Part shown: positions 44,501-51,799 of the stretch, piece by piece | Layout of the letters: every line of letters begins with the position of its first letter | How positions within the stretch are numbered: position 1 is the stretch's first letter | Origin: Cellulophaga sp. 20_2_10 | Lineage (GTDB): Bacteria; Bacteroidota; Bacteroidia; Flavobacteriales; Flavobacteriaceae | Direction: 5' to 3' | NCBI RefSeq assembly: GCF_023476645.1 | Contig: NZ_JAMCOJ010000001.1 | Location: 682,001-746,000 of the forward strand | Length of the DNA: 64,000 bases | Notes under the pieces: generated by a model | What the model saw: only the letters and a program-made list of their open reading frames with translations | What the model was told of the DNA's origin: nothing | Databases searched by the model: none | Translations under genes and position numbers: made by a program

Positions 44501-45709
44501 ATGTTAAACAATTTGGAACCACATACTAAATTTTCATTTTTCCTTGATCTCTTTTTTAAAGACAAGACTTTTCCGTGGTTTTATAATAAAATAACAAATA
44601 ACTACTTAAAAACTGTTGTTTACAATAGCGATCATACGCTGCATAAAACAGCTACTATAGAAACGTGTATTGTATATGATATTCCTAATTATTTAGACAT
44701 AAAAACCACAATACAAGAGGCCGACTTAAAAGAAATTAGATTCCCTCTTTACAATGGCTATGCCGTTTATTTTGGCAATCATGCTACTTGCGATGCTTTC
44801 TTACATGACCAAGTAGGTAAATCTAGAACAAACAAGCTTAGAAGACATCAAAATAGACTAGACTTATCTATTGCCCCAACCTATACTATGTATTACGGTG
44901 CAATTGAAGAAATAGAATACAAAAGGTTATTTAAAGAATTAAAACGAATAACAGCCTTACGTTTTACCCAAAAAGAAGAGTCAAATTTTGAATTGCCATA
45001 TTTAAACTATTATGAAGAAATAATGTTTAAAATGATTCTTACCAAAAAAGCAAGTATCTATGTAATTTATGACAAAGATAAACCCATAAATATTACGCTA
45101 AATTTTATAGACGGACAAACGATGCTTCACTTTAATAGTTGTTTTGATGTTGATTATAGTATGTATAATCTAGGGCATTTAAACACCATAAAACACCTGC
45201 GTTGGTGTTACGATAATAACATAAAGTTATTTGATATGGGCAGGGGAGATTTTTTTCATAAACGTCAGTGGATAAACAAAACATACCTATACCAAGAGCA
45301 TATTATATATAATTCTAAATCTGTAACGGCTACACTAAAAGCAAAAAAAACAATCGCATTTTACAAGCTTCGTTTTAAAATGGTAGCCGTATTAAAAAAA
45401 ATGAAATTTCATTTAATATATGGCAAATACATTAAATATAAATACAGATTATTTAATAAAAAAGACACAAAAAATAACCACATATACACTTTAAGTACTG
45501 GTGTAGCCATACCAAAAGATGCAAACATAGTTCAGATTAATTATTTAGATGAAGAATACAACAACCTCTTATTTTATGTAAATGATTTTTTACACAAGAA
45601 TTTTGAAAAAAACTCAGCTATTTGTGTTTACAAAGACACTAAATTAGCGAACACTTATTATATTAAGGGTGAAAAAAACACTCAAAAGATACGTATTAAA
45701 TCATCATAA
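44501..45709 (+). CDS. CelD/BcsL-type GNAT protein, array member 7
   Basis: 402 residues, preceded by an 80-base gap, one of the largest inside the array. Core signals: SRTNKLRRHQNRLDLSIAPT, YYGAIEEIEYKRLFKELKRI, KKASIYVIYDKDKPINITLN, FDVDYSMYNLGHLNTIKHLR and MGRGDFFHKRQWINKTYLY, where the usual YK is replaced by HK. The tail carries NNLLFYVNDFLHKN and YYIKGEKNTQ. It appears intact. Its core-closing motif is the most divergent of the set. Confidence 0.75.
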   Translation: MLNNLEPHTKFSFFLDLFFKDKTFPWFYNKITNNYLKTVVYNSDHTLHKTATIETCIVYDIPNYLDIKTTIQEADLKEIRFPLYNGYAVYFGNHATCDAFLHDQVGKSRTNKLRRHQNRLDLSIAPTYTMYYGAIEEIEYKRLFKELKRITALRFTQKEESNFELPYLNYYEEIMFKMILTKKASIYVIYDKDKPINITLNFIDGQTMLHFNSCFDVDYSMYNLGHLNTIKHLRWCYDNNIKLFDMGRGDFFHKRQWINKTYLYQEHIIYNSKSVTATLKAKKTIAFYKLRFKMVAVLKKMKFHLIYGKYIKYKYRLFNKKDTKNNHIYTLSTGVAIPKDANIVQINYLDEEYNNLLFYVNDFLHKNFEKNSAICVYKDTKLANTYYIKGEKNTQKIRIKSS

Positions 45710-45728
45710 ATAGTTAGAATACCCTGCA

Positions 45729-46892
45729 ATGATTTCAACCAATAAAATAATATTTAACACACACTTATTCAAAGGTAATTCTATCCCTGCTATAGTTACT
45801 TCTCTAACCTATTTTAACGAGCAGCTAGAGAACACTACGAGTAACAATGCTATAAACACCAAGAACTTATCTTTAAGTTTGGTGCCAAGTTATATTAAAC
45901 TACACATAAAAGACACTACTATAGCGCATAAAATAATAACTCAGAACAATTGGGGTTATGCTATACATTTAAATTCAGATTCTACAATTGACACTTATTT
46001 ACAACGTCAATTTAAGTCTAAATACAGAAGTATAATTCGTAGGTATGTAAATAGGTTAGAAGCTTGTTTTTCTATAACCTACAAATTGTATCATGGTGAT
46101 ATTTCTAAAGATACTTACGATTTTATTTTTAACTCGTTAAAAGAAATGATTGTAAATAGATTTAAACAAAGAAATGAAGAAAACAAAGAGCTCTATAAAT
46201 GGGATGTTTTACGAGATGAAACTTACGAGAAAATTAAAAACAAACAAGCTTCCCTTTTTGTTATTTATGATGAAGACAAACCTATAGAAATTTCTTTAAA
46301 CTATCATTTTGGTACTATGTTATTTAGTACTATTTCCTCTTACGACATTAATTATTCTAAATTTGGATTAGGTCATGTTGAAATATACAAACAAGTAGAA
46401 TGGTGTTGTGCTAACAACTATGTTCTTTATGAAATGGGCGTTGGTGGTATGGATTACAAAAGAAGGTGGAGCGATACAATTTATAATTTTGAACACCATA
46501 TTACGTATTCTAAAACCAGTCTACTGTCTAAGATTAAAGGAGAAACAGAGATCTTTAAAATAAAGCTTAAAGAAAATTTAAAGGCGAAAAAACTAAATGA
46601 AATAATTCCGAACCTTAAAAACAAGTTTTTAAAAGGCAAACAATTTGAAGAAGCGGATGAAAACATTACTGTTTCTGCAATAACAAAAACCAACGGTACA
46701 GAACAATTTAATTTAAATAGTTCAAAAGAAATTGCAATTGATACTACGGACTATAATTTTTTAAAAAAATACATGTATGATTTTGCTTATACAACTACAA
46801 AGCACGTAGATACTATAAAGACATATCTAATAGAAGAGAACAATTACCTAATTGTGAGTGAAAATGAATATCAAAAAGTTAGCAAAAACTAA
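45729..46892 (+). CDS. CelD/BcsL-type GNAT protein, array member 8
   Basis: 387 residues, last of the array and the same length as member 1, which it resembles most: AIHLNSDSTIDTYLQRQF, YRSIIRRYVNRLEACFSITY, MIVNRFKQRNEENKEL, KQASLFVIYDEDKPIEISLN, YHFGTMLFSTISSYDINYSK and MGVGGMDYKRRWSDTIYNF. The tail is FLKKYMYDFAYTT then YLIEENNYLIVSENEYQ. Its stop is 14 bases from the convergent SGNH gene, with a short AU-rich inverted repeat between them. Confidence 0.75.
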   Translation: MISTNKIIFNTHLFKGNSIPAIVTSLTYFNEQLENTTSNNAINTKNLSLSLVPSYIKLHIKDTTIAHKIITQNNWGYAIHLNSDSTIDTYLQRQFKSKYRSIIRRYVNRLEACFSITYKLYHGDISKDTYDFIFNSLKEMIVNRFKQRNEENKELYKWDVLRDETYEKIKNKQASLFVIYDEDKPIEISLNYHFGTMLFSTISSYDINYSKFGLGHVEIYKQVEWCCANNYVLYEMGVGGMDYKRRWSDTIYNFEHHITYSKTSLLSKIKGETEIFKIKLKENLKAKKLNEIIPNLKNKFLKGKQFEEADENITVSAITKTNGTEQFNLNSSKEIAIDTTDYNFLKKYMYDFAYTTTKHVDTIKTYLIEENNYLIVSENEYQKVSKN

Positions 46893-46912
46893 AATAGTAG
46901 TGATCACTATTT
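46892..46912. terminator. Weak inverted repeat between convergent genes
   Basis: AAATAGT pairs with ACTATTT around a 7-base loop, overlapping the stop codons of both converging genes. The stem is short and AU-rich with no U-tract, so termination here is only a possibility. No better terminator is seen. Confidence 0.25.
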
Positions 46913-47869
46913 CACCAACTGAATATTTTCATTTTTAATATAATCTACAATTTCATCTGCAACTATACTTCTACCATTATTATTCCAATGCATATCGTAG
47001 ATGAGTGTCGTATTTTTACGAGATTCCTTAAGTTTTTCACCTATCCCAATATATTTATAGTTTTTTTCTTTTAAATAATCTAAAAACTTAGGAGGGGTAT
47101 TAGTTTCATCTAATAAAAAACAGAATTTCGCTTTATTAAAACCATATAGATTTATCAGGGAATTTAGGTTATCAATTCTAGTTTCTACTTCTTTATCTAA
47201 GTCTACTTCTTTAGGACTTACATTTCTATTTTTTTCTTTTCTAAAGTTTTTTAAATTAGCTACAAAATCTGTTATAGGCTTTAAAGCTCCAATACTTTTT
47301 GTATAGACTAAAAGCTTACAGTGTTTAAGAGCTCTGTTAAAAGGCGACTCTAAGGACATACGAGATTTCTCGACCTCGTACTTATCTCTAAATAAATCAT
47401 TCTCATATTTTAAGCCCAAAACCACAATATCTATGTATTTAAACTGATCCTTATATTGACTAATAAGATGTAATTGATCAGCCATATCATAACCCGCATA
47501 ACCATATTCATAAACAGATATAGTATCTATTCTGTTTTCTATTTTTTTTCCTATAGAGTTATAATAATTTTGATGAAAGCCTTCTATAAAAGAATCACCT
47601 ACCAAAGCTACCTCAAAATTCTCCTTGGTAGCTTTAAATTCTCTGTAAGAGTTAAAGCCAAACTTATTAATATGAAACTCAGAAAAATTTTGTCTTCTAT
47701 TACCTGTAACAGAATAACCAGATTGATTCGGCCTCCACTTTTCTACCTGATAATCATCTACATATCTTGTCGGAGCATCTTTAGCCAAATGGAACACACG
47801 TACAAGAACTTCTAAACATAAGAGTAGAAGAAAAAAATATAATCCAATTTTTATAATTAGTTTTTTCAT
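46907..47869 (-). CDS. SGNH/GDSL-type O-acetylation partner protein, copy 2
   Basis: 320 residues with an N-terminal membrane anchor (IIKIGLYFFLLLLCLEVLVRV). The nucleophile block GDSF is at residues 91-94 and the C-terminal Asp-His block is in YDMHWNNNGRSIVADEI, so the SGNH triad is complete. The family is the periplasmic acetyl-transfer partner of MBOAT proteins (AlgJ/AlgX-like). It directly follows the second MBOAT gene, two bases apart on the minus strand. Its sequence differs clearly from the copy at 37.6 kb, so the two pairs may target different positions. Confidence 0.8.
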   Translation of the reverse strand: MKKLIIKIGLYFFLLLLCLEVLVRVFHLAKDAPTRYVDDYQVEKWRPNQSGYSVTGNRRQNFSEFHINKFGFNSYREFKATKENFEVALVGDSFIEGFHQNYYNSIGKKIENRIDTISVYEYGYAGYDMADQLHLISQYKDQFKYIDIVVLGLKYENDLFRDKYEVEKSRMSLESPFNRALKHCKLLVYTKSIGALKPITDFVANLKNFRKEKNRNVSPKEVDLDKEVETRIDNLNSLINLYGFNKAKFCFLLDETNTPPKFLDYLKEKNYKYIGIGEKLKESRKNTTLIYDMHWNNNGRSIVADEIVDYIKNENIQLVK

Positions 47870-47871
47870 AT

Positions 47872-49326
47872 CTAAAATTGAAAATAAATAAACGATCTAT
47901 TTACACCATCATCATAAAATAATAGCATTAAAAAAATCACAAGTGTATAAATAATAAATCGTACTATTTTTGATTTAAATTTAAAAGGGTTTCTCTCATC
48001 TTTTCTAATCATATATTCATAAATAACAAAAATAATAACCAATACATAATAATCTATCATCCTATATCCCATAGGGTGAGTATATGGCTCAAAAGCAAAA
48101 TTTGTACAAATTTGTTTAATAAACTTAAAAGAATCAGTAATAGACTCTGATCTAAAGAAAATTCTAGAAAAAGTAACTATTCCAAAAGTTAGTAAAACCT
48201 GAAAAAATTCTTTAATAGACGGCAATACAGTATTCTGAGCTACTACACTATTTTTATATATAGAATTACGCCCTAATAAAAAAACAGGAATAAAGGCTAC
48301 CGCATGAAACGCTCCCCAAAATATGAATGTCCAATTTGCTCCGTGCCAAAATCCACTAACCAAAAAAACAATAGTAATATTTCTAATAGATATTAATTTA
48401 CTTACACGAGAACCACCTAATGGAATATAAATGTAATGCCTAAACCAGGTAGACAAAGAAATATGCCATCTTTGCCAATACTCTGCCACATTTCGAGAAA
48501 AATTAGGGAATTTGAAGTTAGACATCAATTCTACACCAAATAATTTAGCCGTACCAATAGCAATATCCGTATATCCACTAAAGTCTCCATAAACTTGAAA
48601 ACTAAATAATGTAACTCCTAATATTAAAGTAGATCCGGGGTAGCTAGCGTAATTAGCAAAAATATCATCTACTATAGGAGCTAAAGCATCTGCAATAACT
48701 AATTTTTTAAAAAGGCCCCATAAAATTAATTTTAAACCACTAACAATCTGATCATAGTTAAAAACCCTTTTGTTTTCTATCTGCTTAAGTAAGTTTGAAG
48801 CTCTTTCTATTGGTCCCGCAACCAATTGCGGGAAAAAACTAACAAAAGTTGCAAAGTTCAAAAAGTTCCGAGTTGGCTTAAGTCTTTTATAATAAATATC
48901 CAAAGAATAAGACATTGTTTGAAACGTATAAAAAGAAATACCTACTGGTAAAATTATTCGTAATGTCCAAGTGCTCTTAATTGAATATCCAAAGAGCTGA
49001 AACATATCAATAAAAGAATCAATAAAAAAATTATAATACTTAAAAAAACCAAGTAAAGACAGGTTGAAAATCACACTACACCAAAGCCATAATTTTTTCC
49101 TCTTAGCATTATCACTATTCCTATCTATATAAATCCCTACAAAAAAATCTACTAATGTACTTGCTAAAATTAAGAAAAGAAAACGCCAATCCCATAACCC
49201 GTAAAAAAAATAACTAGCAATTAAAATTAGTATATTTTGATTACGTATTTTCTTCGGAAAAACTATCCAATAGAGTATAAACACTATTGGTAAAAAAATT
49301 GCAAAATCTATGGAATTAAAAAGCAT
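47872..49326 (-). CDS. MBOAT O-acyltransferase (AlgI-like), copy 2
   Basis: 484 residues, polytopic. Hallmarks are LPVGISFYTFQTMSYSLDIY, SFFPQLVAGPIERASNLL, FQVYGDFSGYTDIAIG, YWQRWHISLSTWFRHYIYIP with LGGSR next, and the catalytic histidine in SGFWHGANWTFIFW. It ends SFIYFQF like copy 1. The RHYIYIPLGGSR form is the canonical AlgI/DltB-type one, whereas copy 1 reads KDYIYLPL. It is transcribed away from the OmpA-like gene, 18 bases downstream of it on the same strand, and precedes its SGNH partner. Confidence 0.92.
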   Translation of the reverse strand: MLFNSIDFAIFLPIVFILYWIVFPKKIRNQNILILIASYFFYGLWDWRFLFLILASTLVDFFVGIYIDRNSDNAKRKKLWLWCSVIFNLSLLGFFKYYNFFIDSFIDMFQLFGYSIKSTWTLRIILPVGISFYTFQTMSYSLDIYYKRLKPTRNFLNFATFVSFFPQLVAGPIERASNLLKQIENKRVFNYDQIVSGLKLILWGLFKKLVIADALAPIVDDIFANYASYPGSTLILGVTLFSFQVYGDFSGYTDIAIGTAKLFGVELMSNFKFPNFSRNVAEYWQRWHISLSTWFRHYIYIPLGGSRVSKLISIRNITIVFLVSGFWHGANWTFIFWGAFHAVAFIPVFLLGRNSIYKNSVVAQNTVLPSIKEFFQVLLTFGIVTFSRIFFRSESITDSFKFIKQICTNFAFEPYTHPMGYRMIDYYVLVIIFVIYEYMIRKDERNPFKFKSKIVRFIIYTLVIFLMLLFYDDGVNRSFIYFQF

Positions 49327-49344
49327 TTAATTTAGTAGTTAAAA

Positions 49345-50526
49345 TTATATTTCGTCTATAATTATTTCTATTCTACGGTTTACTCGGTGTTCTTTCTCTG
49401 TACAATATACACCATTTGTACAATTATTTAAAAGATCTTTTTCTCCGTAAGCTTCTGCTGTTACTCGTTCTACCCGTATTTCTTTAGAAATTATATAATC
49501 TAAAGATCTTTGCATACGCTTAGCAGACAACATTAAATTGTAGCTATCTGAGCCTCTAGAATCTGTATATGCACCTAATTTAATGGTTACTGTTGAGTTT
49601 TCTTTTAATAAACCAGTTATTTTATCCAAAATAGTTTTCGATTTAGCATCTAAATACGAACTATTTAAAGCAAAGTTTACACTACCAAAACTATTAATTT
49701 TTGATTGCAAATCTTCTCTTAGCTGCTTTTTAGCTTCTAATTTATCTTTCTCTATTTGAGCTAAACGTGCTGACTCCTCTTCTCTTTTAAGACGTTCTGC
49801 TACTAATCTAGCTTCATCTTCTTGCTTTTTAGCTATGGCAGTAGAATCTGCAATACGTTGCTGTTCTTTTAAAATTTGTTCTATTTGCGCTTGTTTTTCT
49901 ACGCCTTTTTTAGAAAGGCCTTTTTCTGTTTTAAATTGATAAACAACTCCTACAGCATGTTGTATATGGTTTGTAACTCCGTCACCTTTATTCATTGCCC
50001 ATTTACCAGAAGAGCTAAAATCTAAACCAATGCGTTCTGTAATCCAAGTTCTAAACCCTACAACGGCATTATAGGTTCCTCTCCCTTTATTATTAGCATC
50101 TGAGTATCCTAAACCTACACCTACGTAAGGATCAAACCAAGCAGTTTCTCCTACTAACTTATTTAAGTCGTAACTAATTCTACTATCAATAGCATAATAA
50201 TTTGACTCTTTAGGGTTTACTATGCCATCTATTGTTTTACCTACTTTGTACTTATTGTAACTACCAATAGCTTCTAGTCCTATTCCGCTTTCAAAATATT
50301 TTCCAATACTAACCCTAGACGGAAAAGCAACAGAATTCCACTGCTTATCTACATCTAACAATTTATCAAAAACATCTCCTGAATCATCTACAACATTATA
50401 TCCTAGACCAAACATCCAAGAACTTTTAACAATGCTATCTTTAGCGGTAAGCTGTAAATCCTGAGCCCATGCAGAGCCCATTGTGTGAAGTAAAATAACT
50501 AAAATCCCAACCTTAATCTTTTTCAT
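49345..50526 (-). CDS. OmpA-family protein with N-terminal beta-barrel
   Basis: Signal peptide at residues 1-22 (cleavage after SAWA). An outer-membrane beta-barrel domain spans about 30-200 (FDPYVGVGLGYSDANN; AVVGFRTWITERIGLDF; HAVGVVYQF). A charged coiled-coil linker follows at ~205-275, then a C-terminal OmpA peptidoglycan-binding domain (VNFALNSSYLDAKSKTILDK; KLGAYTDSRGSDSYNLMLS; HRVNRRIEIIID). Two cysteines (NNCTNGVYCTEKEHR) lie in the OmpA domain, as in many Bacteroidota members. It leads the minus-strand MBOAT-SGNH group. Upstream it has a perfect -7 element and the tandem CGAT element. Confidence 0.9.
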   Translation of the reverse strand: MKKIKVGILVILLHTMGSAWAQDLQLTAKDSIVKSSWMFGLGYNVVDDSGDVFDKLLDVDKQWNSVAFPSRVSIGKYFESGIGLEAIGSYNKYKVGKTIDGIVNPKESNYYAIDSRISYDLNKLVGETAWFDPYVGVGLGYSDANNKGRGTYNAVVGFRTWITERIGLDFSSSGKWAMNKGDGVTNHIQHAVGVVYQFKTEKGLSKKGVEKQAQIEQILKEQQRIADSTAIAKKQEDEARLVAERLKREEESARLAQIEKDKLEAKKQLREDLQSKINSFGSVNFALNSSYLDAKSKTILDKITGLLKENSTVTIKLGAYTDSRGSDSYNLMLSAKRMQRSLDYIISKEIRVERVTAEAYGEKDLLNNCTNGVYCTEKEHRVNRRIEIIIDEI

Positions 50527-50568
50527 AATCTAATTTCCCCAAATTAAGATTACGAAGTTATCTTGTAA

Positions 50569-50576
50569 CAAAACTA
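50569..50576 (-). promoter_or_regulatory. -7 promoter element for the OmpA-like gene
   Basis: On the minus strand this reads TAGTTTTG, a perfect TAnnTTTG, about 43 bases before the start codon. There is no -33 TTTG at normal spacing; the tandem CGAT element begins 11 bases further upstream, consistent with activator dependence. Confidence 0.45.
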
Positions 50577-50585
50577 CACCCAATA

Positions 50586-50615
50586 AAATCGTATAAAGAG
50601 CGAATTTTATCGACG
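50586..50615 (-). promoter_or_regulatory. Tandem CGAT direct-repeat element (site C)
   Basis: Minus strand: GTCGATAAAATT, spacer, then TTTATACGATTTTATT, with CGAT cores 21 bases apart, the same layout as sites A and B. The downstream core is about 62 bases before the OmpA-like start codon and 11 bases upstream of the -7 element. Confidence 0.5.
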
Positions 50616-50636
50616 AGGAACTGTATTTAACAAAAC

Positions 50637-51782
50637 TTATTGATGCAAATTTTTGTAGTACTTTTTAAAGGCATCTTCATAGATTTTTTCATACATAGGA
50701 AGAATGTTTACGATGTCAAACTTATGCGCCTCTTTTTCTGCGTTATCCTTAAATCTGTTTAAAGTTTCATCGTCCTTTAAAATCTTTAATGCATTTAATG
50801 CCATATCATCTACATCACCAACATTACTCATATACCCTGTTACGCCATCTACATTAACTTCTGGTATACCACCCGTGTTACTAGATATTACGGGCACTCT
50901 ATGCATCATTGCTTCCAATGCTGCTAAACCAAAACTTTCTGTTTCTGATGGCAATAAGAATAAATCTGTAAAACATAAAATACGATCTACCTCGTTGCTG
51001 TTTCCTAAAAAAACAACTTTATCTTTTATTCCTAATTCTTCTGCTAATTGTTCTGCTTTCGCTTTTTCTGGACCCTCACCTACCATGACCAATTTGGCTG
51101 CAGTCTTATCTTGAATCTGCTTAAATATTTGCACAACATCAGGTATCCTTTTTACTTTTCTGAAGTTACTTATGTGCGTTATAATTCGCTCATCATCATT
51201 TGCCATTAAAGAACGTTGACAATCTGTATAATCTGCGTTATAATTGGTTTTATCTATAAAATTTGGGACTACATGTATTTCATTTTTTATATGAAAAAGA
51301 TCTAATGTACTTTGCTTTAAATTTTCTGATACAGACGTAACTACCTCAGATTTATTAATACTAAATGTTACTGCTGGTTTGTAAAACGGGTGCTTACCTA
51401 CCAATGTAATATCTGTACCGTGTAGTGTTGTTACCATAGGAATATAAATTCCTTCTTCCTCTAGCATCTTTTTTGCCATATACCCCGCATATGCGTGTGG
51501 TATTGCATAATGCACGTGTAACATTTCTATACCAAAAAACTTAACAGTATCTACTAATTTACTAGATAAAGCCAACTCGTATGGCTGGTATTGAAACAAT
51601 GGATATTCTGGTACGTTTACTTCATGAAAATGTATACGCTCGTTTAAAAGCTCTAACCTTACCGGCTGTCTATACGTTACAAAATGTATCTCATGTCCTC
51701 TATTTGCAAGAGCAATTCCTAACTCAGTGGCAACTACACCACTTCCTCCAAACGTTGGGTAACAAACTATAGCTATTTTCAT
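50637..51782 (-). CDS. bshA: N-acetyl-alpha-D-glucosaminyl L-malate synthase (bacillithiol pathway)
   Basis: First enzyme of bacillithiol synthesis: a GT4 glycosyltransferase joining GlcNAc to L-malate. BshA-specific features are CYPTFGGSGVVATELGIAL (residues 7-25), HVHYAIPHAYAGYMAKKML, TTLHGTDITLVGKHP and VVPNFIDKTNY. The donor-site motif LLPSETESFGLAALEAMMH is near residue 278. Length (381 residues) is typical. It is cotranscribed with the GH3 fusion gene, whose stop lies 17 bases upstream. Other bsh genes are not in the window. Confidence 0.95.
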   Translation of the reverse strand: MKIAIVCYPTFGGSGVVATELGIALANRGHEIHFVTYRQPVRLELLNERIHFHEVNVPEYPLFQYQPYELALSSKLVDTVKFFGIEMLHVHYAIPHAYAGYMAKKMLEEEGIYIPMVTTLHGTDITLVGKHPFYKPAVTFSINKSEVVTSVSENLKQSTLDLFHIKNEIHVVPNFIDKTNYNADYTDCQRSLMANDDERIITHISNFRKVKRIPDVVQIFKQIQDKTAAKLVMVGEGPEKAKAEQLAEELGIKDKVVFLGNSNEVDRILCFTDLFLLPSETESFGLAALEAMMHRVPVISSNTGGIPEVNVDGVTGYMSNVGDVDDMALNALKILKDDETLNRFKDNAEKEAHKFDIVNILPMYEKIYEDAFKKYYKNLHQ

Positions 51783-51799
51783 TATAACAAAATTACTAT

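Noticed and set aside
34854-46892. Tandem array as a CRISPR, transposon or phage tail-fibre array
   Set aside because: Each unit is a full-length diverged gene of about 1.2 kb with GNAT motifs; there are no short repeats, transposase genes or phage genes.
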